From Corbicula japonica (lineage: Eukaryota > Mollusca > Bivalvia > Venerida > Cyrenidae), in contig JAZAYU010000180.1 in NCBI GenBank assembly GCA_038501625.1, positions 96,001-160,000 on the forward strand: DNA of 64,000 bases, given 5' to 3'. Numbering within the stretch: position 1 is the stretch's first letter; each line of letters begins with the position of its first letter. A program made the translations under genes and the position numbers. The notes beneath the pieces are model-generated. The model was not told the origin of the DNA. It did not search any database and saw nothing but the letters and a program-made list of their open reading frames with translations. Shown here piece after piece: positions 37,128-48,043 of this stretch.

Positions 37128-37283
37128 AATTCTGTAACGTATGGTCGTCATTTGGCCCCGTTCCGTCTGTTAGTGTTGGGCCACTTTGAAACGTCCAGTC
37201 AAACGAGTCTTGATACGACTGGGTCCATATACATATAGTATCTCTATCGAAATTGCAAACACCAAGGATATTTGGATCAATAG
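37128..37283 (-). CDS. MAM domain exon 1 of 3
   Basis: A 156 bp exon, acceptor atttcag, donor gtaaat, phase 1 at both ends. Encodes a short lead, then [21 protein letters not shown] and [16 protein letters not shown], the standard MAM opening (C.FE...C.W.Q...DDFDW, then GP..DHT). The donor was chosen because the next exon starts in phase 1, giving NSQGKY at the join. Confidence 0.92.
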
Positions 37284-38199
37284 CTGAAATAAAAAGTAAA
37301 ATGAATATACATGTATTAGACCCGATCATGTAAATGATGTTTATTGGTTAAGTTCTACATGGAAGTTCTTGAATCTTTATTCTTTGGCTTATCCTGTTGC
37401 CATCCAATCATTGTCTATATTGAGGTAATTACAATTGTCGTTTGACTTCTATTTTATTCTATTTTATTCTTTTACCTACGGATGGCTACTATAAATTCTT
37501 TTACGACGTTCTCGGATTTAAATGTGGTTTTGAAAAATGTTAATAAAATCCAAATCATCTCGTAAATCATTTTAGTAAGTACGAAACTATTTTCAACCTA
37601 GAGATTTAAAACAATTACGGAATTTCGATTGTTTTTTTAAATTTCATTTGCGTTCCCGCTTCAACAAAGAAGAAAAACATTTCATTTCCATAAATAATCC
37701 TTTTCGTTTGTTTTTTTTTTGTGTGTTTTTAGAGGGTGGGGTGGGGCGTATTTTGTTTACTGAAACAAGACAGTGAATATTTAACCAAAACATTACTTTT
37801 ATGTAAATGCTTGTGTGCGTACGAACGTTTATATAAGCATACATGCAGACATGCACGCACGCACACAGCTAATATTATGACTTAATTACGGGGAAGTTCC
37901 TCCAAGATTTGTCATAATACTGTTCCTTGTTTGGCATCATGAGCATTGGAACCTTGGAAATGTGTGGGTGATATTTCGTTTCTGCTTCTTGTTGTAATCT
38001 ATAAGCATCAAACCTGTGCAATCAACATTAAGCAAAGTTTGACCTTTAAGACGGATTAAAGTATGAACCAGAATCTGATTGACAACTGTGTACTATTGTA
38101 AAAGTATTTCTAAAATTACCTTTTTTTCATTACTTCAGCCAGTTTTGAGATGGATGATTTCAATTTCCCAGCCAATATAGATTTGAACATTGTTCAATC

Positions 38200-38627
38200 A
38201 GCCCCACCACCCCAGGATATACTTCCTGCTTCTTAAAACTTTGCCATTGGCGATGTCTGTGATATGCAGGATTTATATTCTAAGATCCCCTGTCAGAGTA
38301 ATATTCTGTTTAGTTCCGCCCATTGTTTTCTTGTTTACGGCAAGCCCATTGTTTTATCTGGGGACCATACGCCGCTAAACATTGAATGGTATTAATCTGA
38401 AAATACTGCATTGAAGGTTCCATGTCCACCGCTTTATGCACACCATCGTTTTGGATTGTCAAAATTTTACTTTTTATTAGTGTAAATATTGAGTTGCGCT
38501 CAACCCGGGACTAGGCGGCGTGTGCAGTAATGTGCATTTCCATTACTGTCCATGAATAGGCTCAATCAAACCGAGCCTGCAATATTTTTATATTTGTCGT
38601 GTTTGATGGCTTTCAAAGTTCCCTTAA
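38200..38627 (-). repeat. Dispersed repeat family A, copy 5 (near full length, reverse)
   Basis: In reverse orientation it shows the inverse of gaaagccatcaaacacgac at 38,600-38,620, the cccgggactaggcggcgt block, the ggaccatacgccgctaaac block and gatatgcaggatttat near 38,261. It lies in the intron between the mucin and MAM exons. Confidence 0.8.
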
Positions 38628-38760
38628 ATTTTAAAGACATTATACATAATATTGCGTTGTTTCTAGAAACAATTACTTTGACCTTCTTGTTATATTGATC
38701 ACAGGACACGCATATTCCTTGATCACGAAACTTTGCGGCTTTCGAGTAAATATTATTTGA

Positions 38761-38773
38761 GGGGGGGGGGGGG
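38761..38773. repeat. Poly-G run
   Basis: Thirteen consecutive G bases, a likely site of sequencing or replication slippage. Confidence 0.9.
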
Positions 38774-38913
38774 ATTTTCCATTCGTAGGTTAAAATATCC
38801 AAAAACATGCAGACAACTATATTGTGTTGATTTTCATCTGAATAATCTTGCAAATGAAAAAATGACCGAATAAATGTTAATGAAATAACTATTATTACTA
38901 TTATTGTACTTAC

Positions 38914-40509
38914 TTGTATGAGTTAAGATTGTTGAAGTTTTGAAAACGTCTGTTCCTTGCCCTGCTGATGAACTCAATGCAACCGGTAATCCAGTTGATG
39001 ATTTAAGACTTGTATATACATTTCCAGTCAAAGTACCTGGTGAGGCTGTTGAAGAGTCAGAAACGCCTGTCCCTTGCCCTGTTGATTGACTCGCTGTTGT
39101 CTGTAATCCAACTGGTGACGGAGTACTAGAAGCAAAATTTCTTGTCGAAGTGACTTGTGAGGCAGTGGAAGAGTCAGAAACGCCTGCTCCTTGCCCTGTT
39201 GATGGACTCGCTGTTGTCTGTAGTCCAACTGATGATTGAGTGTTTGTATCAACATATCTAGTCAAAGTGATTGATGATGTTGTTGAAGAATCAGAAACGC
39301 CCGCTCCTTGCCCTGTTGATGGACTCGCTGTTGTCTGTAATACAACTAGTGATTGAGTACTTGTATCAACATTTCCAGTCGAAATGTCTGGTGAGTCAGT
39401 TGAATATTCATTAATGCCTGCTGCTTGCCCTGTTGATGGACTTGCTGTTGTCTGTAATACAACTGGTGATTGAGTACTTGTATAAACATTTCCAGTCGAA
39501 ATGACTGGTGAGTCAGTTGAATTTTCATTAACGCCTTCTACTTGCTCAGTTGATGCACTTGCTGTTGTCTGTATTACAACTGGTGATTGAGTACTTTTAT
39601 GAACATTTCCAGTCGAAATGACTGGTGAGTCAGTTGAATTTTCATTAACGCCTGCTATTTGCTCAGTTGATGCACTTGCTGTTGTCTGTATTACAACTGG
39701 TGATTGAGTACTTGTATCAACATTTCCAGTCGAAATGACTGGTGAGGCAGTTAAAGTATCATTAACGCCTGCTATTATCTCAGTTGATGCACTTGCTGTT
39801 GTCTGTATTACAACTGGTGATTGAGTACTTGTATTAACATTTCCAGTCGAAGTGAGGGATAAGACAGTTGAAGAATCAGAAACGCCTGCTCCTTGCCCTG
39901 TTGATGAAAGTGCTGATGTCTGTAATACAACTTGTGATTGAGTACTTGTATTCACATTCCTATTCGAAGTGACTGATGAGGCTGTAAAAGAATAAGAAAC
40001 GCCTGCTCCATGCCCTGTTGATGGATATGCTGATGTTTGTAATCCAACTGGTGACTGAGTACTTGTGTCAACATATCCAGTCGGAGTGATTAATGAGGCA
40101 GTTGAAGAATCAGAAACGCCTACTCCTTGTCCTGTTGATGAACTTGCTGTTGTCTGTAATACAACTGGTGGTTGAGTACTTATATCAACATTTCCAGTAG
40201 AAGTGACTGACGAGGATGTGGTAGAATCGAAAACGCTTGATCCTTGCCCTGTTGATGAACTTGTTGTTGTCTGTAATCCAATGGGTGTTTGAGTACTTGT
40301 ATCAACATTTCCAGTAGAAGTGACTGATGAGAATGTGGTAGAAACAGAAACGCCTGCTCCTTGACCTGTTGATGAACTCATTTGTGATGGTAATCTAGTT
40401 GATGTATGAAGACGGGTATATACATTCTCATGCGGAGTGACAGATGATACTGATGTAGAACCGAAAACGTCTGTTCCTAATGTCGTTCGGTTAACACTAC
40501 TCTCAATCC
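38914..40509 (-). CDS. Mucin-like Ser/Thr repeat exon (twelve 39-residue units)
   Basis: One 1,596 bp exon, acceptor ctacaccag, donor gtaagt, phase 1 at both ends, 532 residues, no stop. After 45 residues of degenerate repeat come twelve exact 39-residue (117 bp) units from 40,372 to 38,969, then a partial unit. A unit reads roughly STGQGAGVSDSST, then TSTGNVDTSTQSPVV, then LQTTAS. Ser and Thr dominate, Cys is absent and Gly-Gln-Gly recurs, so a heavily O-glycosylated rod is likely. Units 6-8, with a transitional unit 9, form a subgroup (STEQ...GVNENSTDSPVIS) set between units of the main type, suggesting internal amplification. The exon starts 128 bases before the first in-frame Met, because the leading part joins to the ShKT exon at 44,819-44,935. 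The name mucin describes composition only. Confidence 0.92.
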
Positions 40510-41690
40510 CTGGTGTAGAAAATTATTGACTGATGATTGAACAAAGTTATTTTATTTTTTTTATTTTGCCTAGAATGAAAAATAATATAAATTTTCCGTC
40601 ACGGTTTATACATGTATTTAAGTAGAAGCTGAATATATATATATCTTTAAATGCATTGCTTTCAAATGACATGTTAAGTGAGAATAATTTTTGCAAAATG
40701 TTCCCTCAATTATTCTATACAGATTAACATTAAAATGCAAAACTGTAGGTATTTTCAGTAAACTCACTAAATAATATCTAATTTTTAAGTAACTCTGAAT
40801 GGTTTAGTGTATTCTAATAAAATTTATAAATTTTATAATACAACTGGTAGAAGCTTACATTTATATATGCCACTATATAATTCTTGATTTGTAGCTAACA
40901 AATGGGAACAAAGCACATTACAGTTTTCATGTACCCATATGTAATAATAAAAAAAATGGTATGTCAACTGATAAATAGTCTAAAAGTGATTTGTTGTAAG
41001 TTGGTCTGAATTGAATTTGTGTTTTGATGACCCTAAAATATGTCAAATGAACAATATATCAGTAGTAGGGTTCAAACAAGAATTGTTTCAGGTAACTATA
41101 AAGAAGTTATCCTCTATTGAGAAAAATTCAAACTTAAGTTCATAAAACTTGCAGTATTTGTAATAAACTGGCATTATCTGATTAAAATACACATTTTAAC
41201 AACTTTTATCATACACCTTTCGTTTTTTTACTATTTTATCACCAGACTTGTTCTTTTTTTTGCATCGGAAAAAATACATCTGTACAAGATTTTAAAAAAA
41301 TATTATTCAAATTTTTGGACAAATTTCTATGCAAATCAGCATTTATTTACATCAGATATAGTAGTTCCTAGTTCAAAAATGTTCATATCATGAATGATTT
41401 AGACAAACTGCTATTATTCTGGTAAAGAACCTTTAAATTTTTAAATAAAGATTACGGAAATGCCTTAAAAATCTTAAAAGCAGAATTGCCGAGATAACAT
41501 CACCTGTTTTTCAAAAACGTAAAGTAGATTAATCACTAAACAACACACAAGTATCCTCTATAATCAGACTTAAATCAAGCAATTTAAGATACAAGGACAT
41601 ATTAAGGACACCTAACGGACTGAGGAAAAGTTTCATAGCGCGGTGATTACAAAGTTGCATTAAAATGCCTGATTGGGATGGGGAAAGTTT
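40510..41690. other. Intron, no feature seen
   Basis: AT-rich intron sequence upstream of the mucin exon. No repeat or exon recognised. Confidence 0.5.
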
Positions 41691-41763
41691 GCTTTACAAT
41701 GATTCGAACCTCTTAGCCCTGGAATACAAGACAGGGACTCTATCAACTGAGCTATTTATCAGG
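41691..41763 (-). repeat. tRNA-like sequence (probable SINE head or pseudo-tRNA)
   Basis: Read on the minus strand: tagctcagttgatagag (A box and D arm) and ggttcgaatc (B box) at normal spacing. The anticodon stem ccctg/caggg pairs, but the loop is about ten bases instead of seven and the acceptor ends do not pair, so it is not a working tRNA. Confidence 0.7.
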
Positions 41764-42239
41764 CGTGTTTATATTTGAAAATTCATTTTTGTGTGTGCTT
41801 TTGTTACCCGAATTGTGGCAAAATCTGCCGACATCAAATGAAGCTGATGGGTCCGAGGATTTCTTACACAGGATTTGGGAGAATCTGCGGTCAACTACTA
41901 GTCGTTTCAGCATTGTAAAGTTTTATTTATCGAGCATTCAGTGTTACGTTGCTTTGAGCAGTGTAAGGAGAACGCAATTTACACAAAACTATAAAATATT
42001 TCACATCTGTAAGTCAACTGTTTTCGAGTTTTACCAACTCCACTTAACCTTTCATCAAACATGCTTATTAACATATTATTAAATAGTTTGTGTTCTTTAA
42101 AACATCTATGCAAGAATGATTATACTAACAAGTACTTTGTGATATTTTTTATTATATTCAATTTTATCAATATTTGCAGAATTCTGAGATTGTTCCTTTA
42201 TCATTATTTTGATAAAAAAAAATCATAAAGATGGCAAAA

Positions 42240-43472
42240 TACGAGGGTTGTTCAATAAAATGAGACTGTCCTCGTATATTTTTATTCGGACATGAAATAT
42301 ATCAAAATTTGGTATCATTATTAAATATAACTTATCCTTGATTAGAATACCGGCTTTGGTAGAAAAAATATAGTGCGACATAGAAATTATGATCATTCCA
42401 AAAACCATAGTAACGCGTTATCGCCCCCGTCCATTCTGCATTATAAAGACATACATTATAATATAAAGTAAAGTAAGAACCTATTTTTGCAATTACATAA
42501 AAATCCGCCAATAATTTGTTCGTTATATCAATGACCTCATATGAAAAAATGACGTCATTTGGTAGTAAAACGTTGAAATAATCAACATTTGTTTACGGTC
42601 ACCCTTACACGTTGTCACTTAAAAATGATGACACAAGAACGTATTGAAGTACAGGCAAACATTAAGTTTTGTATGAATTTAGGTTAATCGGCAACGAAAA
42701 CATTAACAATGTTACAAGAGACTAAGGGGAAAGACAGTGCTTGTCGTGTGTTAGTATTAAGATTGCACAAAAAGTTTTCTGAGGGACATACAGCACTTAA
42801 TGACGAGCAAAGGTTCGGTAGTAAGAAGTCCGTGACAGCGTCATGCGTAGCGTCAATTCAGTCAGCGCTTGATATGGACAAACGTTTAATGGTGCGGGAG
42901 CTTGCCCACATTGCTGATGGAGGTTTTGAACTGCGCATCGCATACTGACAAAAGATTTAAGCATGAGAAAAGTTAATTAAATATTTAATACATAAAAGTG
43001 TTGCATAATTCCTATAGAGGTTCAGTAATTTAAGTATATCGGCGTTTTTCTATATAAAATCATAATAAAAACATAAGAATTCATTTATTTAGTTTTAAGA
43101 CATTTATAATTCCTGCATTAATGTTTATCAGTTAATTAGTCATTAATTTGTGGGCTGCACGCCACCAATGATGTGTTCTGCATTCGGCATCTTATTTTGA
43201 AAAGCTATGAATGTGATAAAACAATATAGTGACGTTTACAATGCGATCGACGTCGCTGACGTCGGGACATATTTGTTGCCCGGGGGGCGATGATGCAAAC
43301 ATGACCTTCTTATAAATGCTGTAACTTTAAAGTTGTTTTGTGGATTTTTTAAATATTTGCTGAATGTATTCAGAAATGAATGAACTTTGTTATTATCTAT
43401 TGCATATTACCGTTAAATGTTTCAAATAAAAGATATGAACACAGTCTCATTATATATTGAACACCCCTCGTA
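42240..43472. mobile_element. mariner element remnant, 1.23 kb
   Basis: Ends: tacgagggttgttcaataaa at the left and the inverse of ttgaacacccctcgta at the right, both followed inward by a shared atgagactgt. TA borders both sides. The length is close to a full mariner (about 1.3 kb), but only the N-terminal transposase can be read; the rest is mutated beyond recognition. Confidence 0.8.
42625..42985 (+). pseudogene. mariner transposase N-terminal fragment
   Basis: From 42,625: ERIEVQANIKFCMNLG, a stop in place of Lys, then SATKTLTML, LRLHKKFSEGH, and after a frame change ILTKDLSMRKVN. These match the paired helix-turn-helix part of mariner transposases (IKFC..LG.SATET...ML, and LT.DL.MRKV). 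The catalytic DDD half is not recognisable. Confidence 0.8.
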
Positions 43473-43679
43473 TAGTTGAAACATTAACAACATCGAGAAA
43501 ACACAATCAACAACACAGACAGCACAGCAGAGAGCAAAGAATTGCACGTGTTTAATATATGATTAATTGAAAAAAGACAACGGCAACAATTGTAAATAAA
43601 GAAATCTTATGTCACGGGCTCGGGTTCTATTTTCCCATGTTCTGCCGTGGGTTTTAACTGAACATATATATGACAATGA

Positions 43680-43970
43680 ACTGAAATATATGAAATAATA
43701 TATTTCTACAATAATTTGCAACAAGCACAATGGCGGTATTATTGACAATGTAAGGGGTCAAGTTAGATAACGGTGGCTAAAAACAATCATATAACAAATA
43801 GGCAAAATGTACATTACAAACAGTCTACCAATAGATAAAATGGAATCGTTAAAAATGGAAAACATGCAGAAACATACCTGAAATATATGAAATAATATAT
43901 TTCTACAATAATTTGCAACAAGCACAATGGCGGTATTATTGACAATGTAAGGGGTCAAGTTAGATAACTA
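43680..43970. repeat. Two direct copies of a 90 bp sequence
   Basis: The stretch from ctgaaatatatgaaataata to ggggtcaagttagataac occurs at about 43,680-43,769 and 43,880-43,969 with no or almost no mismatch, separated by about 110 unrelated bases. Confidence 0.85.
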
Positions 43971-44016
43971 GGGTTAGTTATGTTTAATAAAATAAATAGA
44001 CTCCTACCCTGTTACC

Positions 44017-44020
<4 letters not shown>

Positions 44021-44094
<74 letters not shown>
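44021..44094. repeat. (AT)n microsatellite
   Basis: About 36 TA units. Confidence 0.95.
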
Positions 44095-44099
<5 letters not shown>

Positions 44100-44818
44100 C
44101 CTAGATAGCCTATGACATTATCCCCCTCTTCGTAAAAATGTCGTCCCCGACAATGTCTTCAAGCAAATTATGATACTTTTATAAGCTGATCAGCCAATAA
44201 TGTCTCTGCATTCTGCCATAGACATTATAATATTCTGCACGTACCTTTAAAACCAAAACTGAAGGTAGAACACCGTTTATAACCGTGTATACACAATTAT
44301 CATCTCCACGAACAACGAATGTATAAACGTTGTTAATTCAATACAAACTCATGTATAAATATAGATGTTTTATTAACATGACATATATGGATAATTACAT
44401 GAACAAATGCATTGAACAATCCGTCAATAATATCTACCCTTTCACTCATTCAACCCGATTTGTATCACGAGTTCTAATTCAAAACTCCATTTCACTTAAG
44501 CGGGATCAATCAACATTAGTGTACACTATACCTTCAGTCAATTTTACACGAAGTATTAAACACTTCATTTCAGTAGAACTGTGCAGAACAAAATTTCACA
44601 AAAAAATAATTACATCAAATTCAATTAAAATTAAATTGTCTATTGCACTTTTAACTCCCTTTTCAATTGACATTTTACTAGCATCAACTTGAATTTCCTT
44701 GATATTTTTTACAGTGTCTGTTCAAGTCTGCATTTGTACTTATTGTTTTGGCATGGTCTACCTAATATGTCTTTGGTGCTGGCAGCATATTTTTTGTCGT
44801 AGAATCAAATATACTTAC

Positions 44819-44935
44819 GACAACATGAACAAAAACGTGGACACTTCGCAACCAATGTTGGATCGGAGCAGATTATCAAAGGTCTGTCGTAAAAGTAAGT
44901 ACATTCTGGTTGGTCTTCACATGCAGCGGAACTGT
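44819..44935 (-). CDS. ShKT-like domain exon, module 5
   Basis: A 117 bp exon, acceptor tttcaag, donor gtaagt, phase 1 at both ends. Seven cysteines spaced as in ShKT: ACEDQPEC, then IIC, then KCPRFCSCC. Its last codon is completed by the mucin exon, so it is the final cysteine-rich unit before the mucin array. It differs from the other four in ending CCR rather than CCG or CCY after splicing. Confidence 0.85.
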
Positions 44936-45082
44936 CTTGAAAAACGAACAAAAACATACACAAATCGAAATGCAATGTTTATGAAAACAAAACGTATTGA
45001 CATCGTAAGTTTTTATATATAAGCGATTTAGTTAATAAAAGTTTGGTTTATAAACGATAACACAATACTAAAATGCACTTAC

Positions 45083-45118
45083 CATGCATGCTGCAGTTGA
45101 CATGCGTAACGCTCGTAT
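45083..45118 (-). CDS. Mini-exon with a single Cys, module 5
   Basis: A 36 bp exon between tactttag and gtaagt, phase 1 at both ends, encoding about twelve residues with VNCSMHG at its end. It is called because four other mini-exons of like length, phase and single Cys precede ShKT exons in the same order. Confidence 0.7.
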
Positions 45119-46763
45119 CTAAAGTAGATGAGACAGATGTAAAACTATAAATGGTTACACATAAGTGCACTAACTTGTACTAAAACTTTTTAACCATTAT
45201 AATAATAATTAGATTGCTTAATGGGATGCATAGCTCATCGGTTTTCAAATTAACAAAATATAAACACTACTGTAACAGCAGTTTATCAAAAACGAAATTG
45301 AACATTGGCGAAGTGTTGAATTGTAATTGTTTTAAAACTTCAAAACAATGGAAATCCATAAATATGAATCAGAGCAGACTGATTATAGGAAATCGTCAGT
45401 GGAAAAAATAACATTCAAAACAAGCCTGATGCTGCATTCCATATCTCCAACAACATATACATATAACAGATTGTAGTTCAATCATAGCGCATACATAGTA
45501 CATTTGTTGTTGCCTATTAGTCCTTTTTATCTATTTCAAAATTCTATATCTTTCTTAAATTTAAATAATGTGCATTCATGCGGAATATACCATCTATTTT
45601 GTGATTAGAAGAACCAATAACTAAACCTTTCTTAAGGTGGCTCAAAAAGTTCATGTGAAAACGTACAAAATATGAAAATTTTCTCAGAATCAAAAGATAT
45701 TTAACCTAGATGTATATTACAACTTTGCGCGTTGGCTGGCAGCCAAATTAATCGAATGACGTCGCGCGCGTCTTTGGCAACAGCGCCACCTAGCGGAAAC
45801 TGATTTTTGACGGGCGAAGTTTTGTTTTTGCCCAATAATTTTCGGAAAAATTGACCGATTTTAAATTTGAAAATAGATTTGATAAGAGAAATTAAATGCC
45901 TAATACAAAACACGAAATTTGTTTGCTGAAAATTGAAGTGTTAAAATTTATTACGGACTGCATTATACGAGATGCAAAAATTCAATACGTTTTAAAAGTA
46001 AAGTGCTGCCTTTTATACGAAACTGGCTTAAAACGGACTGGTAACATGTTGTTTTTATTGTTTAAAAAAACATCGCCGACCTATCCTCCATGCATGTATA
46101 AAATAAAAAGAGTGGGTCATCTCGCAAACTGTTCCGTAAATTAAATTTTTTGTCATAGTTGTTACTACAAACTGGCGACGTCATTGATTCTTACAAGTAT
46201 TCACGCGTCATGTAACTTCAAAATATTTCGCCGTCCCAATATTATTTCAAATATTATTCATATTGCTGTCGCAAATTGAATTGCCGTAAATAAATGAGAA
46301 CCAAATAACATAAAGCTATCTGTTTACTCTAGCTTAAAAACCTTTAATATGTTGTTATTAACTGATCAAAATTTACCACCGGGTGAACGTACACATGAGT
46401 TTACTTCTGCTTCTTCTTTTTTCATCTTCTTTTTCTCTCGCAGTTGCATGCAAAAGTTTTTCAATAAAACCATAAATTATTTTTAAAAAAATATTATTTA
46501 AATGTAAAGGCAGGAAAATCCAAACAGAAAATTGAAGTGAGTACTACCCTGACCGATTTTATGTTACTTTGCATTATAACCAGAACATAGATTGATTAAA
46601 AACGATTATACACAACATGTAATACAAATTACTGTATTAAATTTAAGATTTTTTTTCTCTTAATAACACAACATCAACAAAAAGTATTTACACTCTGACG
46701 GATCAAAAATATCTAACCCTTTACTTTATATATACGGATGTTAGAGCATATGCGATCTTTGTA

Positions 46764-46895
46764 GATACAGATCAGCCGGCACATCCGTCATGTCTGATTA
46801 GGATCTACACTGTTCGCTAATTGGTCCAAAATAACCTAATTTACGAAAAAGCGAGCAATATAGATCCTAATTGAATTCGCCGGTTGATCTGTATC
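46764..46895. repeat. Inner hairpin, about 130 bp
   Basis: gatacagatcagccggc pairs with gccggttgatctgtatc, and inside it ttaggatctacactgttcgc pairs with gcgagcaatatagatcctaa. A compact palindromic unit inside the larger inverted structure, possibly a MITE. Confidence 0.75.
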
Positions 46896-47140
46896 CTCAC
46901 TGTTCGCCCATGAACAACATCCCTATTCCATGGAGAAAGATTGCTGATGTATCTAGTTTATCGACATCTTTGCAATGTTCCTGTCCACGATTGTCGGTCT
47001 AGTGAAAAATAATTAATAAAATGTGTACAACAATTTTTATTGTTTAGTAATTTGTTAATTAGTAGCTTGTGTCTTACTTCACACTATGTGCAAATTTTGT
47101 TTTTCATTTAGTCGATTTGTTGTTTAAGGTTAAATCAAAC

Positions 47141-47167
47141 AGAGAGAGAGAGCGCAGAGAGAGAGAA

Positions 47168-47204
<37 letters not shown>

Positions 47205-47292
47205 GGGACGGAGGGAAGGCGGGCTGGCGGGCGGGCTGGCGGGCGGGCGGACGGGCGGGCAGACGGACGGACGGACGGAGGGAGGGAGGGAG
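47141..47292. repeat. (GA)n followed by (GGCGGGCT)n and (GGAC/GGAG)n tract
   Basis: Purine-rich simple sequence on the plus strand, giving spurious Arg/Glu or Ser/Leu/Pro/Ala open frames on the two strands. Confidence 0.9.
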
Positions 47293-47479
47293 AGTAATAA
47301 AAAACGTAGCGTGAATCGAACGACTTTGTAGCAAGAGTTTCAACATCACGTCTCTTTGCAATGGTTGTCTTTTGGTAAATTGTTTTTGCAGTTAAAAAAT
47401 TGATTTAATTATTTTTTCATGCGCTCTTTTTATTTATTCTTCTTTGCTTTATTGGGAAACAATGGTGTTCTGTTGAGGT

Positions 47480-48043
47480 CATCGTTGTTTCGCCCTGTCG
47501 ACCTCATGGGCGAGAACAAGAAAACGCAAAAACACGATGCGAGATCGCGAAACAACGATGCGAGATCGCGAAACAACGATGCGAGATAGCGAAAACACGA
47601 TGCGAGGTCGCGAAAGTACCATGCGAGAACGCGATATAATATCGCACCCTCGCACCGTATTTTCGCAACCTTGCATCGTTGTTTCGCGTTCTCGCATATT
47701 GTTTTTGTGTTTTCGTGGTTTCGCTCTCGGGATAGCAAGGCCACGAGAACGCGATATTAATATCGCGCCCTCGCATCGTACTTTCGCGTTCTCGCATCGT
47801 GTTTTCGCGATCTCGCATCGTACTCTCGCCCTCGGGACAGCGAGACCACGAAAACGTGAAAACACGATGCGAGGTCGCGAAACAACGATGCGAGGGCGCG
47901 ATGTTAATATCGCGTCCTCTCATTGTAAATTCGCGAACTCACATCGTGTTTTCGCGATCCCGCATCTTTGTTTCGCGATCTCGAATCGTGTTTTCGCGTT
48001 TTCGTGTTCTCGCTCAAGAGATCGTCAGCGCGAAACAACGATG
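47480..48043. mobile_element. Palindromic repeat element built of 21-base words, 564 bp
   Basis: Ends are inverted copies of about 38 bases (catcgttgtttcgccctg at the left; inverse of cagcgcgaaacaacgatg at the right). The inside is made of the word cgaaacaacgatgcgagatcg and variants, switching orientation several times around self-complementary centres such as gcgatattaatatcgcg. CpG-rich, unlike the AT-rich surroundings. Open frames run on both strands but are a product of the repeat. Probably a non-autonomous foldback or MITE-type element of a family I cannot name. Confidence 0.75.

Noticed and set aside
38834..39528. Gln/Leu/His-rich frames within the mucin exon
   Set aside because: Alternate frames of the 117 bp repeat.
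41691..41763. A functional tRNA gene
   Set aside because: Anticodon loop too long and acceptor stem does not pair; only the promoter boxes are kept, as in SINE heads.
43970..44160. Possible LTR retrotransposon boundary (ccccctcttcgtaaaaatgtcgt)
   Set aside because: No terminal repeats, primer site or polyprotein found nearby.
44330..45022. Two plus-strand frames of 107 and 120 codons
   Set aside because: AT-rich composition, no motif; the second is antisense to the ShKT exon at 44,819-44,935.
45701..45913. Open frame in the left inverted arm (and its partner at 49,356-49,631) as a conserved small protein
   Set aside because: By eye about eleven of fifteen codon differences between the copies change the amino acid, and the similarity continues outside the frame, so this is a repeated DNA segment rather than a gene under selection.
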